Positions 21,306-34,978 of a stretch of 64,000 bases of DNA are shown here, piece by piece; the stretch's first letter is position 1; every line of letters starts with the position of its first letter. The position numbers and the translations under genes are program-made. Location of the stretch: positions 28,459,501-28,523,500 of the forward strand of contig NC_135137.1 of the NCBI RefSeq assembly GCF_051014445.1, written 5' to 3'. The notes beneath the pieces were generated by a model that was given only the letters and a program-made list of their open reading frames with translations, was not told where the DNA came from and made no database searches. This DNA comes from Colletes latitarsis (lineage: Eukaryota > Arthropoda > Insecta > Hymenoptera > Colletidae).

Positions 21306-24300
21306 TAATACATATGCTTTTATCTTCTTGTCAATTTATACGTCTGGCAACTCAAGAATTTATTGTAAATTCTTGAAATTATTGTAAAATAGCTGAGGTA
21401 TAACAAATTATCCAAATAACGAGGGTTTTCTTTTTATTCATAGAACGAATCATTATTAGGAACTCGTATTTCGAAAACAAGTTGTCACATGGAATCCGAA
21501 CTTGACATCTTGATTTTTTAACGTTTAATCCATTCATTAGTCAAAATTTTAATAAATCGAAAGCTATTAAATGTTCATTTTTTAAAATTGACACAGTAAT
21601 AATACATTTGTGAAGCTGTAATTTTAAGATCTGAAGGTTTCAGAAAATAGAATAAATAAAAAGGTTGTTGAAGCCTCCCTTAAAAGGATCGATAATTACC
21701 AAATTAGTCTAACAATGAAGTGAAATAGAAATTCCTTAGAAACAATGAGAACCAAGAATACCAACGTTACGAGTATTGAACATATGTAGAAATACGAATC
21801 GAAGGCATTTGACCATGAACAGGTGAGAGTATTAAGCGACTTCCATGTTAAGTTTGCTTTGTTGAGATTTGTTAGCCGTGGAAGTGGAATATAAGGTAGC
21901 TAATTAAAGTGTACCGAGAGAATATTCTCACTGTCACCTTTCGTTGAACGTTGAACGTTCTCTAAAAGGAAATTCCAGCACTGGATAATGTTTCAAATGT
22001 GAAAGGAATGCCATTTCATCTTATCATCTACATTACGTTCTTATAATATACTTAATTACTGGAGCATTTAATTAAAACATATAACATTCATAAATAGAAA
22101 TTTAATTCTAACTCTACTTCTTATCAATATTCTATAAAACAGTTTTGTTACGAAGCATGTAAGAAAGTAAGAAACTATGGACAATTTTTAATTATATGAA
22201 AACAACAAAATGCACAGGATGAGTCGATAACAATTCATCGTCATTCATCTTTCATTCATCTTAGAAAAACTGTATTGTTTTTTATGGCATTTCTCAAGAT
22301 ATAAAAGAATTCTCAAATTATTTAAATTATATTACGGTATTTTTTTAGTGCTTTTATAGCCGGTAAAAATATGAATTCAATGGCCTTTAACAATGTAATA
22401 CGGAAGTGACCTTCGCCTTTAAAACAAGCATTATTCTTTCTAATTTCTGTGCTCGTTAAACGATTACAATCTGGAGTCCCATACGGAGTGTTTGTTTTAA
22501 CACGAACAGCTACAATATTTCCATTTCTTCTAAAGATACGAACAAAAGTTACAATTGAAGATTGTTCGTTTCAGAAAGGAAAAAATACTGACACGCGAAC
22601 ATTCCTTCAAGATTATGTTTTAACATTTCTTTTAGTTAGGTGATGTATTTGCACTCACGTAATGATGCAGTTAATAAAAAAAGAGAAATTTAATCATATA
22701 TGTTGACCTTCAAATGACCTTGAATAGTAAAAATTGGATTTTATATAGGAGAAAAGAAAGTAGGTATAAAATTTATTATATTGCAGTGCAAATATGATGG
22801 TAGACTTGATTTTTTACCAAAATAAAAAGTCAACTAAAATCTGTCATTATTTTAAACACCTTCTGAAATAAAATACATGTTTATTTGCACTAAAATACAC
22901 AAGTTTGATACATTTCTTTTTCTTCTATATAAATTAAGTGAACTAAAATGTTCTCTTATCAGAATATCGATCCTTTTAAAACGAACAATATTTTCAATTC
23001 CCTTTTTTGTATCTTCTAGAGAAATGGAGGTATTCTAGATGGGCGTATTAAAGCAAACGTCTTATATATTAATGGTTAGCTCCTTGTAATTATCGTTCAT
23101 TATGACTTAGCAAAGTCAGATCAAGATCACTTTGGTAAAGGTCAAATTCATCAACTATTTGTTTAGAATAGCTATATGAATTAAAAAATTCATCAGGGTA
23201 TTTATCAACTAGAATACATAACTCATAAAATACACGATAACATTTAAAAAATTAAAGCTTGCCTTAAAATCTCGAAAAATACGAGATATTAAAAAGGTGA
23301 AACGTTTCTGTTCGACAAATATAGGTTTACAGATAAGATTGGATATTTGAAAGAGTTGTTATTTATTAAAGTGGAGTTCCTTGTAAGACTTGCATTACCC
23401 AAAGTTGTTCAAAGTTAGCTTGTCAATTAATTCTGGTAATTTTGAAGAATAACAGGCGTCTTAGAGACAAAATGGGCACATTTCAAGTAATTGTATATCC
23501 GTTACTCGTTAAATAAACATGAAACTTTCAATTACAGAATGAAGTATTTCACAACAAACAGGTGAACAATTTAATTATTCGATTAAATACACGTCGCGAA
23601 TAATAAGTGGATTTTATTGGTTGTCTATTATTCGAACGATATTTTGCCCCAACTCTGCTCCAAGAGCAGGAAGTACCTACGTAGGAATATCGTGACGTAT
23701 TAAGAAGCGTAATGGCACATTCTTAGAAGAACCGTTGCTTAAGATCTCGGTATCTCCTGATAACATCGAGGTAAAGGTTCAATGGTGAATTGGTAAGAAA
23801 ATCTTCCAAAATGGCGGATAATGCTCAAGTGAAATTCTCATTACGGCGTCAGAATGGACAAAATGTCATGAAAATTATACAAAACACGATAGTATCAGCC
23901 TTGGTTGTTTTACTGATAAATTACAAACTTAACAAAATAGAAAAGATCCAAGAGAAAACATCTTTGCTTGAAATAGTATTCAAGATTGGGTCGTTCAAGT
24001 TCCTCAAGGCACTGAAAGGACTAATAATACTGCGAGGTATCTAATTTGATAACTTTAAATTATTTGAAAATTACTTGCTGAATAAAAGAACGTTTTACAC
24101 ATAATTAAAATTTCAAGAAGAACACAAACCGTTATAATTTTTCTTATAGGTGTGAATCAAATATAAAAGTTAATTTAAAAAAGATAGTATTGTCGATATT
24201 GTATAACAGGCAATTAGTTACTAAGGATTGGAATTATAATCTTTGAACTGTCATATCGTGCATGTTTAATGAGTTTTATCTTTAGTCTTTTGCCAATTTA

Positions 24301-26090
24301 CAATCTCTATCGCGAAATTATGTTGAAAGAAATGGAAGTTAGTATCGAGAATACAAACATTTTAAATTCGTGGGCACACAATTCACGTTAAACAGCTATC
24401 TTCGAAATTGTTCGAATTATTCGAATCATTTAATTTATTCAAAGCATTCGGGCTATCTCGAGTATTTTAAGATCCAAAGGTAATTGATTCGAGGAACGAT
24501 CAAGTAACGAGAATTCTACGGACAAACAAGTTGGTTGGGGTTACCTCGGAATTAATGTTGTTGCAATGTTAAGCTTCCTGTATAGTGGTACAAATTGTAA
24601 ATGGGTGAATCTACATGAAAAAATAATTTAAAAATGTGGAGTAATATTTTTATGATAGCGAGTATAGTAGTCTCTAAACCACATGTGTTAAATTCTTCTC
24701 TACGATTCTTTTATCTTGAATTAAAATAGAGTTATAACATAACCCAGTTACTATAATTACTTTAGATAATTTTTGTTGCAATTGTATTTATAAACGACCA
24801 CAAGAGTAGAAGAGACCAGGGTAAGTTGATACAGTCAAATTATGTGAACTGAAAATATGTAGAAATTAAGTAGAAAACTATCTACGAAATCTGTTATTTT
24901 AGTGTTCATTGCTAGTATACGGTTATATTCACTGACGTAGCTTCTATTTCGCTGTTTATGTTTCTATGTTTGCTGTATATGTTCTTAATTAATTTGATTT
25001 TCGGTTGAACTATTCAAAGATAAGATAATCACAATTATCAATCAAAACGTCATGGTACTGAAAAATACTAAGAATTCTGGAAAATATTTATAGTCATGAA
25101 TAAGCTTTTAATTAAATGTTAATACATTTCGCAAATGGAGAATTTTTATCTTCATTGAACAGCTTGAATATCGTGATAGTGCAAAGAAAATTATACTTTG
25201 TTCGTTTATAATATTTCTACATCAGTTATCGTCAAAGATTCTTGAATTGTTGTTTAACAAATTCCATGTCAGAACAGATTGAGCAAATTATGTACGATAA
25301 GATAAGACTTCGTGAATCAAAGGCGATGATAAAACTTAACGAGTTGGACAATAAAAATTTGCCACGTATCTTTGATTGAATAGCATTTAAAAGCATTTAA
25401 ACACAAAGAATTCTGATTTTTGTCAAAGCGAAAGAAGCTATTGAATCGTCAGGAACAAATATACGGTGTTCGATTAGACACAAGTTACTTCAACATTTTT
25501 GTTATTTTAAATAATAGGAAGGATTTAAAGAAACAAAATTTAACTTTTAAATATTGTTTACGCTAGTAAGTACCCACAAAAATCCTATTGTCCTATGTTT
25601 CCCTTGAAATTATACAATTTTTATACGCAACACTTCTGTCTATTAATAAAAATATCGAAGATATTATGGTTGCGTTCCATACCTTATTGAACGTGTTGAA
25701 AATTAAATTACTTTTGCGTACAAATTAATATCAAATTGGAAATAGAGTAATTTGGTGTTTATTAACCAAATGAACTAATGTTATGAGGTTACATGACTTA
25801 TTTATTAGGTTATTTGTTCCTCAACATTATATATTTGACTACAACATAAAAATATATAATTATGACTAGAACAGTTTAAATATTCGATTATTGGATCATC
25901 TTGATATTTTCTAAACTTATTTCTTTCAGAAGAATATTAATTCCTTTTATTTTAACCAATTGAATATACAAACGAGATGTCACAGAAGTAATAGAAAAAT
26001 AAATTAATGCTAAAAACTATTGCTTTAACTCCATATTTGGAGTTTAAACTATTTTTCTTTAACCGTGATTATAATATAAAACGTTTCAAG
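21306..26090. other. Long AT-rich non-coding stretch
   Basis: No recognised gene, repeat or transposon. An 84-codon plus-strand frame at 23790-24044 starts with a non-ATG codon, has no recognised domain and is not called. Confidence 0.55.
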
Positions 26091-26710
26091 CAACGCGATA
26101 TTGACAACCTTCCCCTAACACATGATCCGTCGACGAAACGAAAAGAAGGAAACTAAGATTGCTAACAGCGAAGGATGCAATTAAACTCACTTCGTATTAG
26201 ACACCAGTGGCACATTTCGCCTCGGCGTTACTCAGTCGAGAAGATTCCGATGCAAGCAGGGAAAAAGTAAGTAGCTGAACGAACGGTGTCGGTTTCTGAA
26301 GTGGATTCGCTGATCTCGTTTCCACTTGAGGTATTCCAGAATTTACGAAGCACAGCGACGTAACGAGACCGGTTGACGAGGGCAAGAAGTTAACTGGCCG
26401 TGAGATCTTAACGACGGTCAGTTTATTAAAACTCGGAAATGCACACCGTCGGTAATTAACGTCGCGCGTACATAGCACCTTTCACGATCGGCTTGTCAGG
26501 GGACCGTCGATTACGTACACGGCTGTACACGTACGCGAGCCTAAGCAGGACCTTTTTTATCCGGAAAATGCAATCGATGCAATTTGCTGCGGTCATCGAC
26601 GCGCTCGCGGAGCGCGGTTGCTATTACGACGCGAAAGCTGGCGAATTCTTGTTGAATTGCATCGTGCACCGTATCGGAGTATCGCTGAAAAATCGTTCGT
26701 TGCAAAAATA
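26091..26710. other. CpG-rich block with short open frames
   Basis: CpG-rich, with a 93-codon minus-strand frame (26197-26478) and a plus-strand frame (26493-26711). The last 47 codons of the latter, from the ATG at 26568, have protein-like composition (an AAVIDALAERG segment) and G/C-ending codons. No homology recognised. A small exon is possible but unproven. Confidence 0.3.
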
Positions 26711-28139
26711 AGTGTTTTCCAAGAATTTTGCAGAAAGTAAGAATTAAGAAGTAGAAAGTAACACAACGTGCAAGTTATAAATTAAAAATTTTAAACGATA
26801 TCATCGACATCTAAGCAAGTGTCCATTAAAAGATGAATATCAATAGAAAAACCGCATAAATATTTAGTATATTTGTCTTTTGATCCCTCTTGGCAGTCTA
26901 ATGAAATTGTTTTGTTTTCAGTTGTAAATTTCGCTCGAAATTGAAAAAAGAGCAGAGAGTTAGACTGAATTTTATTTCCCAAAATATGACGACGACTGTG
27001 GTATTATTGACGTTTGCAAAATGTCGATAATAATATTTACACAAGAAAATGTACAATATTTATAAGAAATTTCCAACAACTGTAGCCGCTTCATACATTC
27101 AACAGTAGTTAATATTTAAATAGTTTTCCACTTAAAACAAAGGTAATGCAATTATTAAATTTAAATTGATGCTCCCTGTGCATAATTCATACCCTTTTAT
27201 TACTTTCACACAAGATTATGTATATTTTTTCACATATTTATAGCACATTAAACAATTTCCGCTTACATATGCGACGTGAAACTGAAAGATAATTGTACAC
27301 AAACAAATTAAAGTGTACATTATCCATCCTTAATGGCATTTACCATCGGTCGTTTTTAATGACTACCGTTACTGATCCGATCATATCTTCTTATATCAGA
27401 TCATGTTACAATATTGTATTGTTAATGTACCCAGTGAAAAAATTACGTATCCGATCGCTCGTTAGCGAATGAATAATTTTGCGACTGTAAGAAATTGATT
27501 TGCAATAAGAACCGATCGTTCCGGTGGTTTGGTATAACGTTACCTTGATAGCTCGACGGCAATGCGAATTTTACGAGGATTTCTTAATGGCACGAAACGA
27601 GGCAGAAACTTGTGAACCAAATGATCCCTTTTAGTCACTGGTTAAAAATACATTTTCCACTCGAAATTTTGACCAGGAAATATTCAGAGACTCTCATGGG
27701 TACAGAACTTTAATTGATTTTCATATTAGTCTGCCCCAAATATTTTATTACGACAAAAATGCCATTCGTTGGAGGCAAAGCTTCGCAAATGCTGCTGTCT
27801 TTTTAACAAAACATATACGAAATTGTTTAATTATGCGATAACGATTAAAAAAATCAAACACAAATAATAGCGTAGAAAATTCTAACACTATTTTTCCTTG
27901 GTTCAATATTTTGTAAATAAAATATAGATTCTTTGGATGTAAAAAAGAGTTCACGAACGACGTAACACCGAAAAATAGAAAGTATTATTTTAACGTAACG
28001 AGATAAAATCTGTTCGATTAGTTAAAAGTAAAAGTCGATATAGAAAGTGAGAAGAAACATCTTGAGCACAATTGTATTATTTGTTTTTAATATAAAAGCA
28101 TAAAACTCGCGTGTAATTAGTCATTAAGCATCGTGCAAT
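26711..28139. other. AT-rich non-coding DNA, nothing recognised
   Basis: No supported features. Confidence 0.55.
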
Positions 28140-28725
28140 GAACGGTCTCCAATTAAAACCGAAGATGAAGACGGGCCAGAAAACTGGCCCCGAGACGCCT
28201 GATGCCGCGTGTCAGGGGTTAAAAACTTTCTTACTTTCTACTGAAATTCCAGCGTAGAATCGCGTTCGCGGTCGTTCCGTAATTACACACGTTTCGTTTC
28301 GTTCCGTCGTTATACCGCGAACCAGAATGTTTTCCACGAAGTAACTCGAAGCACGAAGACACCGCCACGTGAAAACTCATACTTGCGATTTTATCTTCCC
28401 TTAACACCGCGAGCTTTAAGGACGCTCCTTTAAGAGGAACGATCTTACGAACCGAGGCCGCACGCCTTCCGTTTTTGCTACGCCCAGTTCCAGAAATGAT
28501 AGGGAACGATTAAAAGGAAGAAACGAATCGGAGGAAATTTACACTAGTTCGCGCGTATTGCGTACGCGCGTGCATGCATTCCCCGACATCGCTCGAGCAT
28601 CCGTATTCCCGGTGATTTCAACGACGCAACCTGCACAGGCGACTACCCACATACGCTCGGGGCCATTGAATCCATCCGCACAGTTTCCGTTCCCGCAATA
28701 TGTTCGTTTCTTTCGACGTAAAACG
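28140..28725. other. CpG-rich block with two small perfect hairpins
   Basis: Hairpin 1 is gggccag (28173-28179), a 4-nt aaaa loop, then ctggccc (28184-28190). Hairpin 2 is cgcgcgta (28550-28557), a 5-nt loop, then tacgcgcg (28563-28570). The second is alternating purine-pyrimidine and could adopt Z-DNA. No reading frame of note; candidate regulatory block. Confidence 0.4.
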
Positions 28726-31269
28726 TTTCAGTAAAATGATAAGGTTAGGAAACAACTAACGTTTACAGTGAACATTCATGTTTATTTTCAGACTTGAATG
28801 CAACAGGGAGATTCTCGTTTTTTCTATTGCTGCCTTTAATTTTCCCATAATAATTCTTTCTTTATCGAGAAAGAAAAGGAGTAATATAGACTTCCTCTTC
28901 AGCCTCAGAGCAATGTTTAACATTTTATTTACAGTGGCTTAAAGTGAAACTGAGATACATTTTTATACTTTATGAAGCTATTAATAGTGTAAAGACAAAA
29001 TTTAAATGGAAGATAACATTATTTTCATTGCCTTATACTCGATTTCATATAAAATTTCATAAAAAATGAAGACAGGAAGTATTTGGATTAATGTAAGAAA
29101 GAATCAAAGTTTCATAAATAATAGAAAGTAACTTCAAACTAAAAACATTGTTAGCTTCTCCCAAAAAGAGTGGGAAGACAATCTGAACAAACATAATTTA
29201 ATTCATTTCATTGTTTAGAGATGTACATTTTTCAAAACAATTTCATCTTGATAAAACTATAAATTTCGTCGTATCTGAAAATCACCTACACGTGATCGTA
29301 AACTTTAATTTTACTGTCAATGAATAGGTGTATACTTGCAAAACCTATTTTACGTTCATTTGTTTTTTTATAAAAGCAAGAAAAATAACTAGTAATTTTA
29401 ATAAATTTGTATCTTGTTGTAAATCAATAAAAATCAGCAAAAATTAAATCTAAACTAAAAACTAGTCTATATATTAATATAATAGTTTACCATTTATATA
29501 TAATATTTTAATTGGATTATCAACATAGTATTATTCCCTGTACAATCATAATTTTTTATCTACTTAAACCGTTTCGATAAGTGAGATACAAAAATATGTG
29601 ACCGAGTAACTATAAATATGGTTGCATAACGCATAATACTGCATATTGTGATTTGTATAAATTAATATATTCTGCAAGCAAAACTTTTTTCTGTATTTAC
29701 GACTTCAATTAAATATACTCGTATAAAATCGCAAATCTAAAATATGCGAAGGTCGTAAAATAGTAACGATATCGTATTATTATTCTATTGCTGAAAACGA
29801 TGTAAATTTATATTGAACGAACATGGTAGACAATTAATGCTAAAATATTATACTGCACGATTCTATAGAAATAATAAATAATACTGATAATACTCATATA
29901 GAACTATTAACAATAATTAGTTTATAATCGAAAACAATTAATAAGTAATTAACGTTAGCGTGTAATATTTATGTTGCATTATATAGCGTAAAAAATCATT
30001 TGATAAATTAGTAATTGCAGTATTGAATTAAATTTTTATCCTAAAAAAACTAACAATCGCGTATCAAAAATTTTGAATCGAGATAATAAATTACAAGTAA
30101 TCAATTGTTTCTCAAGAATCTAATTCTTGAGAGTATATCGAGGAATTAAAATTTTTTTATTTTAAGTAATTATTGTATTTTTTGATCCTTTTTTCGAATG
30201 GTCGACCTTTTATCGGTGTTTATCTATATTAAGAACCTTTTACCCTGAAAACAACAAAATTGGGAGTCTTTTCTTACATTCAATTAAAGATTACATACAT
30301 TCTGAAACACTATTTCAATAACCATGATTGAGAACCGTCGGAGTGTAATAACTGTGATGGTTATTTCTTTAAACAGGTGTTAATCTTCTGGAAAGTTGAA
30401 TATTATATCTTTATAGATGTTGGAAACATATTTTGGATTTTTGCTAGATAAAGCTGAGCAATGATCCTAGCAACTAACTAGGCAAAAATACAATTTTTAT
30501 AGGATCATATATTTAGAACCACATAATTCTTCGTTAATCACAAAATAGACGATGCATTACTAATGGGGGAGAAATAAAATTTAGTTGAATCGCCGTTTAA
30601 CGAATCAACCGCCACAATTATTTTACTATGTTTCAACATAAAGTATGCCGAGACAGACAATTAAATTCTGGTTTATGTCGATTGTTATATAACACGCAAG
30701 ATTGAGTGTACGTACGCGGAACAACTGAATGCCTAATTTATAAACGTTCGCGAAGGGAACAAGCTCGATACCATTTGCTCGTGGCTCGGTTCAATGATAT
30801 CAGTAATTACACATAACGAACGGACCTAAGTATAGACTTAACAGCATTCCTCGGAAGTCTTTGATCTAGCCTGAACATTTTCGCGCGTGAGTTAACCTGA
30901 ACACAGTTAATTCGCGGAATCCAAAGTTAGATGGATATATTCCAACTTAGCATACCGTAGTGGCTACCCCGTGTTCCGCAGAAGTCGCAGCATGTCTCGG
31001 ATTGCAAATAAACGATGCAAATGGTAATTCCTGCTTCAACAATGCCAACGACTCAAGTTGCAAATGTAACGCGGGACTGCGAAACGTTTTTCTTAAAGTA
31101 ATAATTTATTACCGTTTGGTAGAGATGTATTAAGCGAGTATTAAGCAACGTTGTTCCAAGTACAGTGTTCGTATTTATTATTAGCATTCAGCGATACAAC
31201 AAAATTGAAATTTATACAATGTTATGGTAATTTTAAAAATTATAAGAACAACAAATTTGAGAAATAAAT
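28726..31269. other. AT-rich non-coding DNA, nothing recognised
   Basis: About 2.5 kb of AT-rich sequence with no repeats or frames supported. Confidence 0.55.
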
Positions 31270-31280
31270 TGTATATCTAT
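31270..31280. repeat. LINE target-site duplication, left
   Basis: tgtatatctat, identical to 31617-31627. Confidence 0.8.
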
Positions 31281-31616
31281 TTTTTTTTTTTTATTGAAGT
31301 TTAAAGTCACATTAACAACTCAGGTCATGAGCAACTTGGTACATTTACATTCTCATTCTTCTAGCATTTTTCAATCGCGTTGCACAGTGGGAATACAACG
31401 TGTTTGTGTGTGAGTAGAAGTTTACTTTTTCTTCTTTTTTTTACAGTTTGGTGTAGATTTTGATTTCTTTGAGGAAGACAATTGTGTTATTAATATTTTC
31501 ACGTGAGTTTACTATTTTATTTATATTGTTTTGGATTTTGGGTTTTCTCCTAATCTCGTTGAAATGGTGACAGTCAAATAGTGTGTGCTTGATGCTGAGA
31601 TTTTCGTTGCATAAGG
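31281..31616 (-). mobile_element. 5'-truncated non-LTR (LINE) retrotransposon, 3' end only
   Basis: Read on the minus strand the insert contains the end of an ORF2-type protein, a stop, a ~150-nt 3' UTR and a terminal AATAAA/poly(A) run (31292-31281). It is flanked by an 11-bp target-site duplication, tgtatatctat, at 31270-31280 and 31617-31627. This is the product of target-primed reverse transcription that stopped early. Confidence 0.88.
31441..31616 (-). pseudogene. C-terminal 57 codons of a non-LTR retrotransposon ORF2
   Basis: The frame opens at the truncation point with LCNENLSIKHTLFDCHHFNE. This is the Cys/His motif (C...H...C) found C-terminal to reverse transcriptase/RNase H in I-, R1- and Jockey-like elements, where 'vkHiLfeC' is typical. 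It ends NTIVFLKEIKIYTKL then TAA (31443-31441), again typical of these ORFs. No start, endonuclease or reverse-transcriptase domain survives, so it is a dead fragment. The frame shows no internal stops, which suggests a fairly recent insertion. The clade cannot be fixed from this short piece. Confidence 0.8.
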
Positions 31617-31627
31617 TGTATATCTAT
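31617..31627. repeat. LINE target-site duplication, right
   Basis: tgtatatctat, identical to 31270-31280. Confidence 0.8.
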
Positions 31628-31889
31628 TTGATGAACTCACTTTACACCTTTCATACAGATAAATATCATAAAATAATAAAGATCACTAATCCACACAAAA
31701 TTTTTATCGAACGTGCTGTAAAACAAAAGGCAAAACACGATGATTTCAAAAACGTTTTCGCTTCTATTTATGCGCGCAACAGAGTTGGGCCCCCGTTGCT
31801 GGAGCCACCTTGTATATCGAGCACAGATTGATAAAAGAGAAAGAAAGAAACTCGTAAAATGTGGCTCACCTCGGGGCAACTATTTCCAC
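31628..31889. other. Non-coding DNA, nothing recognised
   Basis: Short overlapping frames only. Confidence 0.5.
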
Positions 31890-32364
31890 TATTCGTCACC
31901 GTTTAACGCGAACCGTTCGCGATTAATAACATCGTTGACGGTCAGTTATCTAATAACTATCTCGTTTCGCTTGTAACGCGATGTAGTATCGTTCGCGCGT
32001 GGAACTTTCACGCAAACCGAACAAATTCCAAGCACGTAGCGCGTTAGGGATCGTAGATCAAGCAAAATGCTAAACGAAAGAGGAAGATAATTGACCGTCG
32101 GGAAGTCCCGCGCGCAAAGTAGTCCGAGCGACGCGCGAACAATGAGGACTAAACGATACTCCAGAAGTTCTGAGTCGGCACCGATGCCCCATTCAGGCAT
32201 ACTTTTCTCGTTATCCAAACAAGGAAGCAGCCTCGAGAGCACGTTCGCGGTGTACCAAACGATTTCTATCGTCCACCGGCTACGTACCAGTTCTAGGCAG
32301 TGTTGTTCGGAGTACACCGACCTCCTGCGAGATCTCGAATCGATTCTTCCCCGTCCGTTTCTGA
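31890..32364. other. CpG-rich block, upstream part
   Basis: GC-rich DNA with overlapping frames on both strands, including a 187-codon minus-strand frame (31946-32509). That frame's Arg/Ser/Leu-rich product shows no domain, and the plus-strand frame that follows has better codon bias. A pyrimidine-rich tract at ~32343-32362 could be part of a splice acceptor. Confidence 0.4.
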
Positions 32365-32694
32365 TCGCGAGAGACCCTCGGGCGCCGATACCCCCCCGAT
32401 AAGGTGAACGCAGGTGCAAAGGTGTACACGCGTCGAACCGAGCGGATTTTCTCCGAGCGGACGGGTTTCCAGCAGTTCCCGCGTCCCGAGAAAGCTGACC
32501 CTTTGGCACCGTCGACGCCAGCCGCTCGATCGGGGATCCTGCGTTCCGTCGGAAGCACTATCAAGGCCAGGGTCGCAGCCGCTCGCAAGGTGAACCAGAC
32601 ACTCCTCGAAGAATCGAGAGTTCCCGCGGCCCAATTAGCGGACACGCTCGAAACGACGATGAAATTCGACCGCAACGAGTCATTGGAGGTGTGA
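32365..32694 (+). CDS. Candidate protein-coding exon, unknown product
   Basis: The plus-strand frame is open from the in-frame TGA at 32362 to the TGA at 32692 (109 codons). Codons end mostly in G or C, in contrast to the AT-rich surroundings. The translated product has balanced, protein-like composition, including an Ala/Lys/Arg-rich helix-like segment (TIKARVAAARKVNQTLLEES) and an acidic end (MKFDRNESLEV). There is no ATG near the beginning, so it would be an internal or terminal exon reached by splicing. A weak donor (GAG/GTGTGA) overlaps the stop, so the exon may end at 32689 instead. No family recognised. Antisense frames exist but look like shadows. It could also be a CpG-rich regulatory block that happens to be open. 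Confidence 0.35.
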   Translation, partial: SRETLGRRYPPDKVNAGAKVYTRRTERIFSERTGFQQFPRPEKADPLAPSTPAARSGILRSVGSTIKARVAAARKVNQTLLEESRVPAAQLADTLETTMKFDRNESLEV

Positions 32695-33233
32695 AACTCT
32701 ATAAAGGAATTCGAAATAATCTGGGTACTGTGGGTTAGCTATAATTTACGTCGTTCCTAAGGTCTTTGAGAGATTAATTGGCGGATTGAGATAGAGGTGT
32801 AAGTCCAAATTCTTCAAATTCGAGTTGACACTTGATTTGATACCTTCAAGGTGTCTTTTATTTATCATCGAAATCGATTTACTTGTAAGTTCATACTTTG
32901 CCGAGGAATGGGGAAACTTTTGTTTGTCACAAAGTTAACAAAGTGTTTCGAACCATAATTGTGTAAATCTACATTATGCTCTGTTATTAATATTTCTATA
33001 TAAAAATTAAAGAACACATTATATTATACGTTATATTATATATATAATGCGTATCATAAATATACCAACCCCTTAAAATGTAAGGAATTTGATATTTTGG
33101 GAATAGATTGAGCTATAATAGTACTTTCTATTCCTAGATAGTATTAGAAAAATAAATTTTTAGAAGCAGCTCCGTTAGTTTATTGTAATTAATAACTTAA
33201 ATGACGGAAATACTGTTTAATCTGTGTTTCATA
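32695..33233. other. AT-rich non-coding DNA, nothing recognised
   Basis: Contains short AT runs (33020-33050). Confidence 0.55.
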
Positions 33234-33265
33234 AATTTAATAATTTAATAATTTAATAATTTATT
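33234..33265. repeat. AT microsatellite, (taatttaa)n, about 4 copies
   Basis: An 8-base unit is repeated tandemly with one change in the last copy. Confidence 0.85.
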
Positions 33266-34978
33266 ACGTTTCCACCACTATGAATTATATCGATAATTCG
33301 ATTTTGTAACTTCGAATTCAAAATCCCCAATACTTCTTTTTAATAATTCCATTATTTTGTTTTAAGAAAAATAATAATCATAAATTTAATTACCGTATTC
33401 TAGGGTTAATAAAGGCATAAATGCATTGATTTCACAATTGTCAAAGTGTACAAAATCTATTGAATCTTTAATTAATAAATAGTATTTTTTATATAATTGT
33501 GGTTCTTAGAAGTTTTATTAAAAATTCTACCATTTTATGTAGAATAACGTATCATAGTTTTTGAGGTACTCGAGAGATCATTAATTCTGTTGGAACTTCC
33601 TTGTGCAAGACCTCCAACCTTCTATAACCCCATGCTACCTTGAAGTTACATACTCATATATCAATATTTTCAAAGTCTGATATCATCCTTTTATCATTGT
33701 GCACCGCGTGGCCTTGATCAATAGTACGTTCACGAAGCAATCTATTTATAACAGCTATTAATTACAATTTGTTATACGAGAATGGTGTTCCAGTTGAAAC
33801 AGTTGTAAGATTGTTATTATTAAAATTGACTTTTCAATTAATATTCCATCATTGATAAATAGTATGGAATCTCCAAAAGATTATAGTTTCATTGGCCTTC
33901 AGAATAAAAATAGATACAGTATAATAACGCCAATTATAAGTGAAAATACATTTCTTTGAAAAGTATTCATAATTCTATAAATGAACAAAGAGATGTGACA
34001 ATGTACAAAGAAAATTTAAAAAATTAATTGTACAGAAAAGAGACAATATTATATTGTAACATAAATAAACATATTTTAATCCTAAGAATTCTATCAATAG
34101 CCTTTAAAATGGGAAACAATCATAAATAATAATAGAGATTATATAATTGATTAAATATAAGTCTGCAAGAAGAAATAACTATAAAGCCAAATGACATAAA
34201 AGATAATGATAGGATTAATTAAAAAGAAAAATGATCTAAGACAAGATTTTCTGAGTCTCATTAACGATTTCATCTTGCAATATTTAAACGAAATGCTGTT
34301 TTTTCGAAGTTCAAAAAGCTAAATGCATTATTTTTGTCGAGGACACGAGATACAAGTTATTTTTTACGAATAGTTATGAGCGTATATAAAACTCTATGGA
34401 CAGGAACATATTGTTTTAACGCTTGACAGTATAACACATAAATGAAATTCCTGTTAGAATTTCTATTTTATAGAATAAACTAAACGATGCCCATATTACT
34501 TCCAATTCCTTTACCAAATATACATGCAAGCTGCTCTCTCTCTGGCGATTCGATGAAAAGTAGAAAGGTCTGCTTCGTGCCGAGCATTTCTTCGAAGCAC
34601 TAACATGGCGTGGAGAGAGGTGAAAATTCGTGCGCGGAAAAAAAACGCGGTAACCACATTAACGGCACACCATTGCATAAAATCAACCGGTGCTCTACTC
34701 CGCGCACAATTGATTTAATTGCTACGACCACTTTTGCTAAATAGAAAACATTAACTGATACGGCACGACGAGAGAAAATTACGTGAAAATGATTGTAGAA
34801 GAATTTAATTGCCTGCAGAGAATTTTGTTAATTCGTTGAGACCCTTTACAGTCGGCTGTCCCCTCTGAAAGGACATCCAGCAAAGAATTTGGATGTACAC
34901 TCTAACGATAATATTTGTTTTAAAGTGATTATGTAAAAAAAAGATACGTTTACTTGGATATTTACTCTCTATTTCGTA
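33266..34978. other. AT-rich non-coding DNA
   Basis: No repeats or frames supported. A short (ct)n run is at ~34533-34543. Confidence 0.55.

Noticed and set aside
31946..32509. 187-codon minus-strand frame, the longest in the window
   Set aside because: No recognised domain and Arg/Ser-rich composition typical of CpG blocks; the overlapping plus-strand frame has better codon bias.
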